From IMG/VR virus record IMGVR_UViG_3300047552_001147, positions 1 through 64,000 of that record: a stretch of DNA of 64,000 nt; one strand, 5' to 3'. The notes beneath the pieces are model-generated. The model worked only from the letters and a program-made list of their open reading frames with translations. It had not been told where the DNA came from and made no database searches. Positions 50,643 through 58,959 of this stretch are shown one piece after another. The first letter of the stretch is position 1. Each line of letters begins with the position of its first letter. The position numbers and the translations under genes were made by a program. This DNA comes from a virus.

Positions 50643-51689
50643 ATGGGCCACTCTAGGCCCCAAATTGCTAAAGAGTTCCGCATCAATGAGCGGACACTCT
50701 GTTGGCTAGAACAGACTGGTCGGCTCCATCTTGAGTGGAAGCCGTTAAACGGCCTGCTAACTTGTGAGCTAGACGACGACGCTCGTCGAGTGCTCGCTTG
50801 TGCTGCCGTGTCTGTTACAGCGCTGGATAACGTCCTGCCTTTCCAGCGGTTCCTCATTCTCAGAACGCTCCAGCTTCCTGCCGACGAGCAGTACCAGGAG
50901 CTGCTAGACCGCAACATCTTTGCGCCAGCTGGCTTTAGCTTAGAAGCTATCACCGCTATCAGAGAGCAGATAATTGATCGGCTTCCGCTGGTTGTGCGCC
51001 GATTTGTGAAGACTAATCGCCCGCCAGAGACAGACGAAGAGCGGCAATGGCTAGACGGTGTGCTGGATGCGTGTGAGGTTCACCTCGCGTACCACCACCC
51101 AGACCTAGAGCAATCGTTCCAGTTCATGCCGAATCCGGAGTACAAGGAAGCGGTGGATTGCGCGGTTAGCACCAAATCGAGCTACGCAGACATTCAGAAA
51201 TTCTTGATTGATGTGCTAGGATTGCGGGTATCTGTGGAGGGAATCGCCTTCTATCAGCAGCTCTTCCACGACATCAACATCGTGTCGACAGACAATCTGC
51301 GGATGTACCTAAAGAAGGTCAAGCCTTCTCTCAGATCGCGCATGGCTCTTGCTGTTAGCAGCTCGATTGATACCTTCAGAGTCAAGAGCGGCATCGACGA
51401 CAAGTTTGAAGTCGACAAGGTCATGTCCGTCTTCAAGGACGACCTGATCAACGATCTGCTCAAGATGCTGAACAATAAAGCGCCAGAATCTGAGAAGGCA
51501 TTCAACAACACGCTGCGAAGTCTGGTTATTGTTTTGGACCGCATGGACCGGATCAAAAGCGCAAACACCAAGTCTGGCAACGGCGTCCCTCAGTTCTTCA
51601 AGACAATCAAAGTCTCAGCCCAACCATCTAACGAGATGAAGATCTTCCAGCTACCATCTCCTGTTAAGGACAGCGCACAGTCACAATGA
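50643..51689 (+). CDS. Hypothetical protein before terminase, possible small subunit (348 aa)
   Basis: The N-terminal ~35 residues (SRPQIAKEFRINERTLCWLEQTGRL) read as a helix-turn-helix like those of terminase small subunits and sigma-type regulators. The rest is all-helical. The stop overlaps the large terminase start by 4 bases. Size exceeds typical small subunits (~150-200). The call rests on position and the possible HTH only. Confidence 0.4.
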   Translation: MGHSRPQIAKEFRINERTLCWLEQTGRLHLEWKPLNGLLTCELDDDARRVLACAAVSVTALDNVLPFQRFLILRTLQLPADEQYQELLDRNIFAPAGFSLEAITAIREQIIDRLPLVVRRFVKTNRPPETDEERQWLDGVLDACEVHLAYHHPDLEQSFQFMPNPEYKEAVDCAVSTKSSYADIQKFLIDVLGLRVSVEGIAFYQQLFHDINIVSTDNLRMYLKKVKPSLRSRMALAVSSSIDTFRVKSGIDDKFEVDKVMSVFKDDLINDLLKMLNNKAPESEKAFNNTLRSLVIVLDRMDRIKSANTKSGNGVPQFFKTIKVSAQPSNEMKIFQLPSPVKDSAQSQ

Positions 51690-53506
51690 CTAGCTTTGGT
51701 GTGTCGCAAGTAATGCCGGTTGTTGATCTAATTGAACAACTGGCCGCAGCCGAAAACAGCGGAGAGATTGATGCAGACCGCTTCAACTGGGCAAAGTACA
51801 ATGAGGCTGCCGAGAGGCTAGCCGAAGAGCTGTCTGAAGAGGCGCAGAAGAACCAACAGGACGCGCTAGACAACCTGACACCAGAGTCGGTAGCGCTTAC
51901 GACATTGTCCGGTATTGTTGCCGGACTACTTACGGTAGATCAGCTGGCGTTCTCTTTCGAGGGCCGCGACTATATTCGTGGGCTATATGACCTTGTTGAG
52001 GAGTACCCGGTCGGATGCCGTAATCAGATATGGCAGGCTGGACGTCAGGTAGAGAAGTCAACGACCCAATCGGCCAAGTCTATCGCGCTGGGGATAGCGT
52101 ACCCGACATACAAGACGCTCTACATCGCGCCTAGATTCGACCAGGTCACTGTGTTCTCACAGCAGCGCTTCAAGCCCATGTGCGAGGATTCAAAAGACAT
52201 TGTCGGTCGCTGGATAGATCAGCACAGAATGCTGTGGCAGGTTGGTGCTAAGCAGTTTATGAACGGATCGTTCTTTAACTTCCGCTCCTGCTACTTGAAT
52301 GCCGACGGCGCTCGTGGTATTTCAGCTCACCATCTAATGATCGACGAGATCCAAGACGTTGTCTCAGATGCCGTACCTATTCTTGAACAAACCCAGTCGC
52401 ACGCCTCCAAGGAACTGAAGTTCAACACGTACGCCGGCACTCCAAAGACCAACAGTAACGTCATCACACGACGATTCAAGAACAGTTGTCAGTTCGAGTG
52501 GCTGATTAAGTGCGACCACTGCAACCACTGGAACTTCCCGGATGACAATATTGTCGGGGAGACGTTCTTCATGTGCGTCAGATGCTCTCGGGACATTCGT
52601 CCAGCTAACGGACAATGGGTTCCTGCGAGACCAGAGCTTCTAGACAAGTGCTGGGGATTCCGGCTACCACAGCTGATCGTACCATTCAAGACGCACGCGG
52701 ATATCCTTGCAACCAAGCACGACCCGCAGGTATCACGTCGCCAATACTTCAACGAGTGTCTTGGGCTGTCATATGACGAGGGCGAGCTCGTTCTGGTTGA
52801 GCGCGACCTTATCGAGGCTTGCGCCGCCGGTGATGGTCAACCTATGTGGGCGCCGTCTAGGGCGCACTCCATGACCATCCCCAAGTTTATGGGCGTGGAC
52901 TACGGAACTGCGGAAGGCGAGAAGCCGTCGTGGAGCGTGATAACCGTTGGCTTCATGAATGCTATGGGCCAATTCCAGGTCATCTTCATGGAGAAACTGG
53001 TAGGCGAGAAAGCCAACCTATCTAAGCAGCCGGAATACATCAACAAGGTTGCCCGATCGTTCGGTGTGACCTGGATGGGTACAGACTGGGGATTCGGCGC
53101 ACCGCTGAACCAGAGACTGGTCGATGAATTTGACTGGCCGCGATATGAGGGTCGACGTATCTTGATGGAAATGCAGTACGTCAAGCAGAAGCTTAAGGCC
53201 CAGTGGAACCCACAGGCCCAGCGGTACATGATCGACCGTAACCAGTCGATGACCGACTTCATTGACCGCATCCGAACTAAAAAAGTGGTCTTCTTCCACT
53301 ATGACCAGTTCAAACACTTCACAAGCGATTTCACGTCGATCTTCATTGAATTTGACCCTGACCATGGGACGATGAAGTACGATCACGATCTGCCGGACGA
53401 CGCCTTCCACTCTGCCAACTACGCGTACATGACAGCGCTGCAGTATTACGGCCAGCTGGTCAACACATCACTGCCAGATACGAACGGGTTCGAAGAGCCG
53501 TTGTAA
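51686..53506 (+). CDS. terL: Terminase large subunit (606 aa)
   Basis: The packaging motor and nuclease that cuts and pumps DNA into the head. The ATPase has Walker A GRQVEKST at 119-126 and Walker B LMIDE with D220/E221, followed by TYAGTPKTNSN as the coupling motif. The nuclease has metal-ligand Asp 405 (VDYG), 467 (TDWG) and 571/572 (PDDAFHSANYA). Between the domains sits a zinc site, C276/C279/C297/C300. An overlapping upstream gene may be the small subunit. Ends at a bidirectional terminator. Confidence 0.9.
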   Translation: MTSFGVSQVMPVVDLIEQLAAAENSGEIDADRFNWAKYNEAAERLAEELSEEAQKNQQDALDNLTPESVALTTLSGIVAGLLTVDQLAFSFEGRDYIRGLYDLVEEYPVGCRNQIWQAGRQVEKSTTQSAKSIALGIAYPTYKTLYIAPRFDQVTVFSQQRFKPMCEDSKDIVGRWIDQHRMLWQVGAKQFMNGSFFNFRSCYLNADGARGISAHHLMIDEIQDVVSDAVPILEQTQSHASKELKFNTYAGTPKTNSNVITRRFKNSCQFEWLIKCDHCNHWNFPDDNIVGETFFMCVRCSRDIRPANGQWVPARPELLDKCWGFRLPQLIVPFKTHADILATKHDPQVSRRQYFNECLGLSYDEGELVLVERDLIEACAAGDGQPMWAPSRAHSMTIPKFMGVDYGTAEGEKPSWSVITVGFMNAMGQFQVIFMEKLVGEKANLSKQPEYINKVARSFGVTWMGTDWGFGAPLNQRLVDEFDWPRYEGRRILMEMQYVKQKLKAQWNPQAQRYMIDRNQSMTDFIDRIRTKKVVFFHYDQFKHFTSDFTSIFIEFDPDHGTMKYDHDLPDDAFHSANYAYMTALQYYGQLVNTSLPDTNGFEEPL

Positions 53507-53509
53507 AAT

Positions 53510-53537
53510 AGATGGCAGGGTGTTACCCCCGCCATCT
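53510..53537. terminator. Bidirectional terminator
   Basis: AGATGGC and GCCATCT form the outer stem, with GGG/CCC inside. Minus side followed by ATTTT; plus side by GTATT. Confidence 0.65.
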
Positions 53538-53540
53538 GTA

Positions 53541-53708
53541 TTACTTGCTTGTCTCTTGGCTGCTGGTGTGGCAACTCACAGAGCAGCGCACACCAGTCAA
53601 AGACAGGAAGATGAGCGCGATGAGCAGTAGAACAATGCTCTCCACGAGAGACATGTTGTTTCTCCACATCTTACGCTCTTCTTGCCACCAGTCGCGCAGC
53701 TTCTTCAT
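53541..53708 (-). CDS. Single-pass membrane microprotein (55 aa)
   Basis: ATG 53708 overlaps the upstream stop. A basic, Trp-rich start (MKKLRDWWQEERKMWRNN) and a membrane helix (LVESIVLLLIALIFLSLTGV), then a short Cys-containing tail. Last gene of the right minus-strand block, before the terminator. Confidence 0.6.
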   Translation of the reverse strand: MKKLRDWWQEERKMWRNNMSLVESIVLLLIALIFLSLTGVRCSVSCHTSSQETSK

Positions 53709-54022
53709 CTGCTCTTGGCCTCGCAGTCGCAGCACACGGTTTGTTTGCCGATGTATCCCTGGTACAGGGCTTTAACCTCTACCGCATACTGTAGAGGTCT
53801 CCTTGTCCTGCAAACAGGGCAAACAAACGAGACACAACGAACAACCTCTTGTAGGAAGTTGTTAGCAATTCTGTCCGCCGACTTCTCATCACGAGAGACC
53901 ATCAAAGTCAGTACATCAATCAACTGCTGCGCTGAACCCGTCGGGTTGGCGAAATCACTGTCCCAAGGTAGAGAAGCAATTTCTCCAGCGCTTAGGCCAA
54001 TAACGTAGACGTCGCTACTCAT
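53705..54022 (-). CDS. Small zinc-finger protein (105 aa)
   Basis: FVCPVCRTRRPLQ and VCCDCEAKS form a C-terminal CxxC ... CxxC zinc site. The first ~60 residues are helical. Overlaps both neighbours by 4 bases. Confidence 0.6.
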   Translation of the reverse strand: MSSDVYVIGLSAGEIASLPWDSDFANPTGSAQQLIDVLTLMVSRDEKSADRIANNFLQEVVRCVSFVCPVCRTRRPLQYAVEVKALYQGYIGKQTVCCDCEAKSR

Positions 54023-54276
54023 TTCTTCCTCCGCTTTCTAGGGCGAATCAAGCGCACCTCGCTTTGCTTGGTGCAGCACTCCACGGTCTCCACAACGTTC
54101 CCGCTCCTCATCTCGATGTACAGTGGGATATGTCCGCACTCGCTGCGGAGCGCGTCCAGCACCCACATCTCAATCTGTCGCTTCGCCGCGTCGTTGTCCG
54201 CCTTCTTGTGGAAGGCCTCAAACGACACGTCGATGACAGCGGTCAATATCAGTCGGGACAGCTTGGCTTTAGCCAT
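54019..54276 (-). CDS. Hypothetical protein (85 aa)
   Basis: An alpha/beta start (LSRLILTAVIDVSFEAFHKKAD) and a basic end (LIRPRKRRKK). It could bind nucleic acid. Lies 8 bases after the NAD-salvage enzyme gene. Confidence 0.5.
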   Translation of the reverse strand: MAKAKLSRLILTAVIDVSFEAFHKKADNDAAKRQIEMWVLDALRSECGHIPLYIEMRSGNVVETVECCTKQSEVRLIRPRKRRKK

Positions 54277-54284
54277 TGGAGCGA

Positions 54285-55730
54285 CTACAATCCGCTCCGC
54301 ACGCGGTCACGGATCTCCGCGTACGTCTGCTCGTTGTGGAGCTGGCCGTTCGAGAACACCTTGCGGAACGCGCAGCTTGTCACGTCAGTCTTCTTCGCGT
54401 TCTGCTTCAACGTGAAACGACCGTTCTGATCGTGATAGACGGCCAAGAGGCCCTTGGCGGACTTCTTGGTACCGTTATCAGTCACAGGATTCTTGAAGAT
54501 CTCACGCGCCTCATTGCCGACTTCGACGTAGGTGGCCTTCATCGCCCAACCGAGAGTGTCTCTCGTGTTGTACTGGTAGGTGTAGCTACCGATTCCGGCC
54601 ACCCAGTTGGTCGACGCGAACCCCTGCTGCATCAGTCGCTCGCAGATAGCCGCCGCCAGCTCTCTGGTGATAGAGTCACCGTAGATCAGGCCGATGTGGG
54701 GATCGAGGACCTTGAATCCCTTGCTGTTCGTAGTGCCTCCGAAGAGTTCCCACAGCAGCTGGATTGAGCCCTTCTTCTCCACTTCGGTTTCCCCGTCAGG
54801 ATCGCCACAGATGATCTCCAGAGGAGTCTTCTTGGAGCTGTCTGGACGGATGACGACCTTGCCCGCACGGGCCATGATCTCCGACTTGAGCGTCGGAAGG
54901 ATCTCGGTCAAAACCTTCCAGTAGTCCCAGGTGTCCGAGACGATGGACACGATCCCCTTGGGGTACAGATCGAGGATGCGGCGGAACGTGTCCACCTCAG
55001 ACTCTCTCGTACCTGCACACATGACACTGTGTTCCGTCGCCGGAACAGAGAATCCTGTGATCCCTCTCGGAGCATGGTAGTACTTCGAGAGGAATGAGGT
55101 GGCCGGAACAGTGTCAGAGCCGTCGAAGGACAGGAGATGTCCCGCCCCGCTGGTCTTGGCCGTTTCGAGCGAGCTCATTCCACGGAAACTGAAGTCGTGC
55201 CCCTGGAAGTTGACGGACGCAGCTTCATCAGAGGTCATGTCAGCGTATCTGGTGAAGATCTGCCGATAGTGTCTTGCGATGGTTGCTGATGTGCACGGCT
55301 GCCAGATCGTAGCCGACATGATGGTTTCCAGGTAGTTGACCAACCAGAAAGCATCAGGTACCGTGTTCATCATGACAAGCGAGGGAACGCCGGCAGGAAC
55401 CACCGAACCTTCCGGCAACGCCCAGATCTCGATCGGCAGGCCTGAGTGTCTTCCCAGCAGCCGGAGGTGATAGTCGTTCGGTCTTACCCCGAGAGCTGCC
55501 TCCATCATATCCGCAAAATCGCCGATGTTCATTCGCTCCAAGAACGGGACCAGGTACTCCTTCAGGAAGTACTGCAGTCCGAAGAACACCACCGCTTCCT
55601 CGCCGGTAGGGTCCTTGATGCGACACTTCCGGGGAGTAAAGTTGGAGAACACCAACTTGGTGCCATCCGGGTATTGCCGACGGTGGTCGGCCTTGTACCA
55701 GTCAATCAGATTCAGTGAGTTGTCAGTCAC
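54285..55730 (-). CDS. nadV: Nicotinamide phosphoribosyltransferase-family enzyme
   Basis: 481 residues from GTG 55730, one base after the previous stop; a longer frame to 55838 only reads into that gene. Family motifs: LIDWYKADHRRQYPDG at the start (YKxxHxxQYP), ATEHSVMC with catalytic His, VIRPDSSKKTPLEIICGDPDG, GLIYGDS, and AGIGSYTYQYNTRDTLGWAMKATYVEV. NAMPT/NadV makes NMN from nicotinamide and PRPP. With the PRPP-synthetase-like gene in front it forms an NAD-regeneration pair. It may instead be the NARP1-type transferase (nicotinamide plus ADP-ribose pyrophosphate to NAD). Confidence 0.85.
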   Translation of the reverse strand: MTDNSLNLIDWYKADHRRQYPDGTKLVFSNFTPRKCRIKDPTGEEAVVFFGLQYFLKEYLVPFLERMNIGDFADMMEAALGVRPNDYHLRLLGRHSGLPIEIWALPEGSVVPAGVPSLVMMNTVPDAFWLVNYLETIMSATIWQPCTSATIARHYRQIFTRYADMTSDEAASVNFQGHDFSFRGMSSLETAKTSGAGHLLSFDGSDTVPATSFLSKYYHAPRGITGFSVPATEHSVMCAGTRESEVDTFRRILDLYPKGIVSIVSDTWDYWKVLTEILPTLKSEIMARAGKVVIRPDSSKKTPLEIICGDPDGETEVEKKGSIQLLWELFGGTTNSKGFKVLDPHIGLIYGDSITRELAAAICERLMQQGFASTNWVAGIGSYTYQYNTRDTLGWAMKATYVEVGNEAREIFKNPVTDNGTKKSAKGLLAVYHDQNGRFTLKQNAKKTDVTSCAFRKVFSNGQLHNEQTYAEIRDRVRSGL

Positions 55731-55731
55731 G

Positions 55732-56592
55732 CTAGCGTACCTTGCAGACGATGAGGTTGTTGGGAGGAGTTGTGTTCCAATATGCCGGAATGCTGTTGGT
55801 AACAGCAATCTTGGAGAAGTTGGCCATGAGTTCGTCAAAGCCCTTGGAGAAAATGCCGTGTGTGACGCACAAGGCGATATTGCTCACCGGGACTTTTGCG
55901 TCTTGTAGCGCCTTCGAGATCGCGATGAAGGTTGCGCCCCCATCACAGATGTCGTCGACGATGATGTAGTTGTGATCCGGAAATACCGGATCACATAGTT
56001 TGGCTGAAAGGCTGCGGACTCCGTCTTTTTCCGTGCGCTTCTTCAGCGCTTGGATCATCGGGTAGTCTCTGCCTTCGAGTACCTTGGGTACCCAAGAAGA
56101 TGCGCCAGCGTCAGGGATGACAATGGTGCAATCCTTTTTGCCCGCAGTAACCTCGCGCACGAGCCACGGGGTTACGTCATTTTCCTTAGCATTGTCCAGC
56201 AATGCCAGCATCGCCGGAGAGTGTGGACGCAGCACCCTCACCCGCTCGAATTTCATCGAGTTGATGATCCGGCAGTTGATGCGAAGGTCGTTCGCCTCCC
56301 CTGGCCTGAATGCTCTGTCAGATCTGCTGGCAGACATGTACGTGATTTCCAGGTCTGTCAGCGCCGGGTACGCTTCTTTGAGCTGAGCAAGCAACAAGAG
56401 ATAGTCCCCGGTCTGGATACCGGCAATTACGCGCGTAGCCCTGTGATTGAATTCGTTCAGGGACACGCGATCGCTTGGCTTTTCGAAGTGCACATGCCCG
56501 TCCGGGAATCGCGAAAAAGGGACCCTTTCCAGCTGTATAGGATTGTATACGGGATCAATGTCGTGATCATCCAGATCGTCGTAGTGACTCAT
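55732..56592 (-). CDS. prs: PRPP synthetase-family enzyme (possible ADPR-PP synthetase)
   Basis: 286 residues, short for the family (~315). FSRFPDGHVHFE is the ATP/FPDGE region. RSDRAFRPGE lies in the active-site loop region. CTIVIPDAGASSW is the pyrophosphate loop. LKKRTE fits the flexible catalytic loop. NYIIVDDICDGGATF is the PRPP-binding loop (VDDIIDTGGT-like). It makes PRPP from ribose-5-phosphate and ATP, or ADP-ribose pyrophosphate in the NARP1 pathway. It is one base upstream of the nicotinamide transferase gene. Confidence 0.85.
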   Translation of the reverse strand: MSHYDDLDDHDIDPVYNPIQLERVPFSRFPDGHVHFEKPSDRVSLNEFNHRATRVIAGIQTGDYLLLLAQLKEAYPALTDLEITYMSASRSDRAFRPGEANDLRINCRIINSMKFERVRVLRPHSPAMLALLDNAKENDVTPWLVREVTAGKKDCTIVIPDAGASSWVPKVLEGRDYPMIQALKKRTEKDGVRSLSAKLCDPVFPDHNYIIVDDICDGGATFIAISKALQDAKVPVSNIALCVTHGIFSKGFDELMANFSKIAVTNSIPAYWNTTPPNNLIVCKVR

Positions 56593-56903
56593 GCGCGTCT
56601 CCCTTTAGGGTATTTTTGGTGACGGCGCCTCTTGTTGATGAGGGCCTGGTTTGGGTTTCGTATGTTGTACTCTTTGCGGTACGCTTTGCTTTCTCTGTTT
56701 TCACAGCATCCGCTGCAATTGTGGATGCCTTTGATGTAGCCAGCGGCTATGGACCAGCATCCCCACTCCGGTGTGATGGCTTGTGGATAGTTACACCAGG
56801 TTGGCTGGCGGTACATTTTGATAAACTGCCCGACAGTTACGCCAGGCTGTTTATACGCAGCTTCCCGCTCTTCATCAGAGAGCTTGTGAAAGAAGGGTTT
56901 CAT
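56589..56903 (-). CDS. Hypothetical Cys-rich basic protein (104 aa)
   Basis: WCNYPQAI, WGCWSIAAGY and HNCSGCCENRESKAYRKEYNIRN-type content. The end resembles HNH/recombination-endonuclease-like zinc loops, with C-x-x-C-C then basic helices (NKRRRHQKYPKGRRA), but key His residues are not clear. Overlaps the synthetase gene by 4 bases. Confidence 0.45.
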   Translation of the reverse strand: MKPFFHKLSDEEREAAYKQPGVTVGQFIKMYRQPTWCNYPQAITPEWGCWSIAAGYIKGIHNCSGCCENRESKAYRKEYNIRNPNQALINKRRRHQKYPKGRRA

Positions 56904-57346
56904 CAGTAGTAGCCCACGATTTCTTTGCAGTCTCGACAGATCAGTGCCCAGTAGCCGGGCTTAGGTCTGCCGAATAGTCGCGCCCAGAAAGCTTTCCATC
57001 CCCACCAGTCACGGCACACCTGATTAGGGAGGAACTCTTCAAACGGGGCGTTGCACAGAGGACAAAAGTCCGGATCTTGCACAAGCACCGCAATCCGCGT
57101 GCTGCAGTGCAGCGTCAAAAACTCGGCCTCGTAGCGCTTGCTTTTAGACAGGACACAGATGTACACCTTACCGTTATCGGCGGTAAATCCCTGAACCTCG
57201 AAAATCTGTGTCGCTGACATCACCGGATCGTAGATGAGATCCCCGACATCTACGTCAGACGCATCAATAAGCTGAATATGATAGAGGCGGTCGCCGCTAG
57301 CATCTGCCTTCATCGTGCCGTCGAAGTATTCGCTGACACGAATCAT
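56903..57346 (-). CDS. Hypothetical zinc-binding protein (147 aa)
   Basis: ATG 57346 (MIRVSEYFDG) overlaps the upstream stop by 4 bases; a longer open frame is probably spurious. CPLCNAPFEEF and ICRDCKEIVGYY make a CxxC ... CxxC zinc site around a Trp-rich loop (RDWWGWKAFWARLF). Function unknown. Confidence 0.55.
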   Translation of the reverse strand: MIRVSEYFDGTMKADASGDRLYHIQLIDASDVDVGDLIYDPVMSATQIFEVQGFTADNGKVYICVLSKSKRYEAEFLTLHCSTRIAVLVQDPDFCPLCNAPFEEFLPNQVCRDWWGWKAFWARLFGRPKPGYWALICRDCKEIVGYY

Positions 57347-57537
57347 TTCTTCACCTTTTCCAGGTGCCGCTTGTTCCAGGCGGAGAGCTTCCAATCCCGC
57401 TGCGACCGTTTCGTGCACGTCTTGTTTCCACACTTGACGTACGCGATCTCGCCGTTGCCGAAGTAAGCGACAATCAGCGGGTGGTACCCGCAGTCGTGGC
57501 AATCCTCGACGTAGTTTGTGTGTTGTGTTCTAGTCAT
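57343..57537 (-). CDS. Small zinc-ribbon protein (64 aa)
   Basis: DCHDCGYHP and KCGNKTCTKRS with LSAWNKRHLEK. The order C-x2-C ... C-x(4)-C ... AWNKR is like the Lar/ead-type phage zinc ribbons. Overlaps both neighbours. Confidence 0.6.
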   Translation of the reverse strand: MTRTQHTNYVEDCHDCGYHPLIVAYFGNGEIAYVKCGNKTCTKRSQRDWKLSAWNKRHLEKVKK

Positions 57538-57746
57538 TTCTGACTCCTTTCTGAATAATCACAATACCACTCGAAATCGTTAGTCCACATTCTCTGTCTT
57601 CTAATGGCATAGTGGCGGGTGACCCACTCTAGCCACACAAGCGACCCGTCTTTCAGGAAGACAGGCAGCAGCGCGAATTGCTTCTTGACTATTTTGGTCT
57701 CTTTCGAGATCTTGTCTATTTGTGGGAATCCTTGGTACAGTTTCAT
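57534..57746 (-). CDS. Small paralogous protein A (70 aa)
   Basis: MKLYQGFP ... FALLPVFLKDGSLVWLEWVTRHY ... WYCDYSER. The same order is found in the next gene upstream (MKLWRGLP ... FALLPTKMSNGDIVWLETVRW ... WVCVRRER), so the two are tandem copies. Beta-rich; function unknown. Confidence 0.6.
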   Translation of the reverse strand: MKLYQGFPQIDKISKETKIVKKQFALLPVFLKDGSLVWLEWVTRHYAIRRQRMWTNDFEWYCDYSERSQK

Positions 57747-57754
57747 GGCTTTAC

Positions 57755-57949
57755 CTAGCCCTTAATGCGCTCGCGGCGCACACAGACCCACGAGGATTGG
57801 TCAAAGATACCGCGATCGAGCGTCCAGCGGACGGTCTCGAGCCAGACGATGTCGCCGTTCGACATCTTCGTTGGGAGCAGAGCAAATCGATTGATGATGA
57901 TCCTCTCGGGGCTGTGCTCAGCAATGGGGAGTCCTCGCCAGAGCTTCAC
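57755..57949 (-). CDS. Small paralogous protein B (64 aa)
   Basis: The copy of the gene at 57534, with more GC-rich codons. MKLWRGLP, FALLP, VWLETV and WVCVRRER are conserved between them. Overlaps the upstream stop by 4 bases. Confidence 0.6.
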   Translation of the reverse strand: MKLWRGLPIAEHSPERIIINRFALLPTKMSNGDIVWLETVRWTLDRGIFDQSSWVCVRRERIKG

Positions 57950-58503
57950 GACTGCACCTCGCCTTCCTTGCGGACAGCAGCGGATTTCAGGCTAACGATC
58001 AGGTCGAACGTTTTTCTGGTGACTACCGTGAACACCTCGCCCCGGTAGCTTCGCATACCGACCGTGCAGAGTCCCGGATCGTCTCCGGGGATCAAAAAGG
58101 TCGCGATCTCCCTCAGCGCGTTCCGCATCAGATCACGCTCAGACATGGTGCTGGAAAGTTCGCTCCGCAGCCGCTCCATCTCCAACCAATCTTTGTGCGC
58201 AGCTCCTTGCTGATCTCGATAGCTTGTATAGGTGACTTTCTGTAGCCGCTCGACCTCGGCCTTGAGGGCGTCGCGCTCGGCGTACAGCTCGCTCTGCGAC
58301 ATGAACCGCAGGCGTGTGTCGATGTCCTTCTTGAGTTCCGCAACCTCGGCGCGCAGCTTCTCGTTCTCCTCCGCCGCGTCGAGCAGCGCGGGGGCGGCGT
58401 TGAGGATCGTGAACGTCAGATCTTCGCGCAGCGTGACGTTCACCGGGCCTTTGAGGCGATCAAGCGCAGCCCGCAGCGCCTGCGTGTCGAGATTCGCGGT
58501 CAT
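57946..58503 (-). CDS. Coiled-coil protein (185 aa)
   Basis: ATG 58503 (MTANLDTQAL) overlaps the upstream stop. Residues ~43-110 form a long coiled coil (AAEENEKLRAEVAELKKDI, ERDALKAEVERLQKV). The C-terminal ~50 residues are a small beta-containing domain (VGMRSYRGEVFTVVTRKT). GC-rich. Confidence 0.6.
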   Translation of the reverse strand: MTANLDTQALRAALDRLKGPVNVTLREDLTFTILNAAPALLDAAEENEKLRAEVAELKKDIDTRLRFMSQSELYAERDALKAEVERLQKVTYTSYRDQQGAAHKDWLEMERLRSELSSTMSERDLMRNALREIATFLIPGDDPGLCTVGMRSYRGEVFTVVTRKTFDLIVSLKSAAVRKEGEVQS

Positions 58504-58763
58504 GATTGCTCCTTGGCGGCGAGGGCACGAATGAGTTGCGCCGCGTCGTATCCGCCCATTGGCCTCGACCATCCCATTCCCTCTAAGTGTGAGGCTATCT
58601 CCTCGAACGCCTGCCTGCGCGCCTCCCGCAGCGCGTCGAGCACGATGCGGAGGTCGGCGCACTCGATATGGCAATGCTGCGAGAGGCGACCGGGGCGCAG
58701 TCGCTTCTCTAGTCTCTCCCTCGCCTGCGCGAGCTCATCGTCCGGCTTACAGTGGTTTTCCAT
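58500..58763 (-). CDS. Hypothetical helical protein (87 aa)
   Basis: An Arg/Glu-rich helical protein (QARERLEKRLRPGRL, DALREARRQAFEEIASHLE) ending in DAAQLIRALAAKEQ. This helix pattern is common in small phage proteins with no known role. Confidence 0.55.
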   Translation of the reverse strand: MENHCKPDDELAQARERLEKRLRPGRLSQHCHIECADLRIVLDALREARRQAFEEIASHLEGMGWSRPMGGYDAAQLIRALAAKEQS

Positions 58764-58959
58764 TGTGTCTCCCTTGTGGTTGGTTGTAGCCCAGAGCGAA
58801 CGCCGCCGACAGCAACGACATCGTTGCCGGACTGATCGGTTTACGCTCCTTGATTGCTTCGCTGAACTGTTCGCGCTCCAGCCGCGCCTGTTCTTTGGCT
58901 AGCTGGCGGGCGATCTTGCGCTTTTCCTTGTCGCCACCGTGCTTGTAATCAATAGTCAT
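58747..58959 (-). CDS. Hypothetical basic helical protein (70 aa)
   Basis: ATG 58959 (MTIDYKHGGDKEK), overlapping the upstream stop. Lys/Arg-rich helix (KEKRKIARQLAKEQARLERE) followed by SPATMSLLSAAFALGY. Might be nucleic-acid binding. Confidence 0.5.
   Translation of the reverse strand: MTIDYKHGGDKEKRKIARQLAKEQARLEREQFSEAIKERKPISPATMSLLSAAFALGYNQPQGRHNGKPL

Noticed and set aside
55731-55838. N-terminal extension of the nicotinamide transferase to 55838
   Set aside because: The extra 36 residues are Ser/Leu-rich with no family match and lie wholly inside the synthetase gene in another frame; the GTG at 55730 gives the family-typical start.
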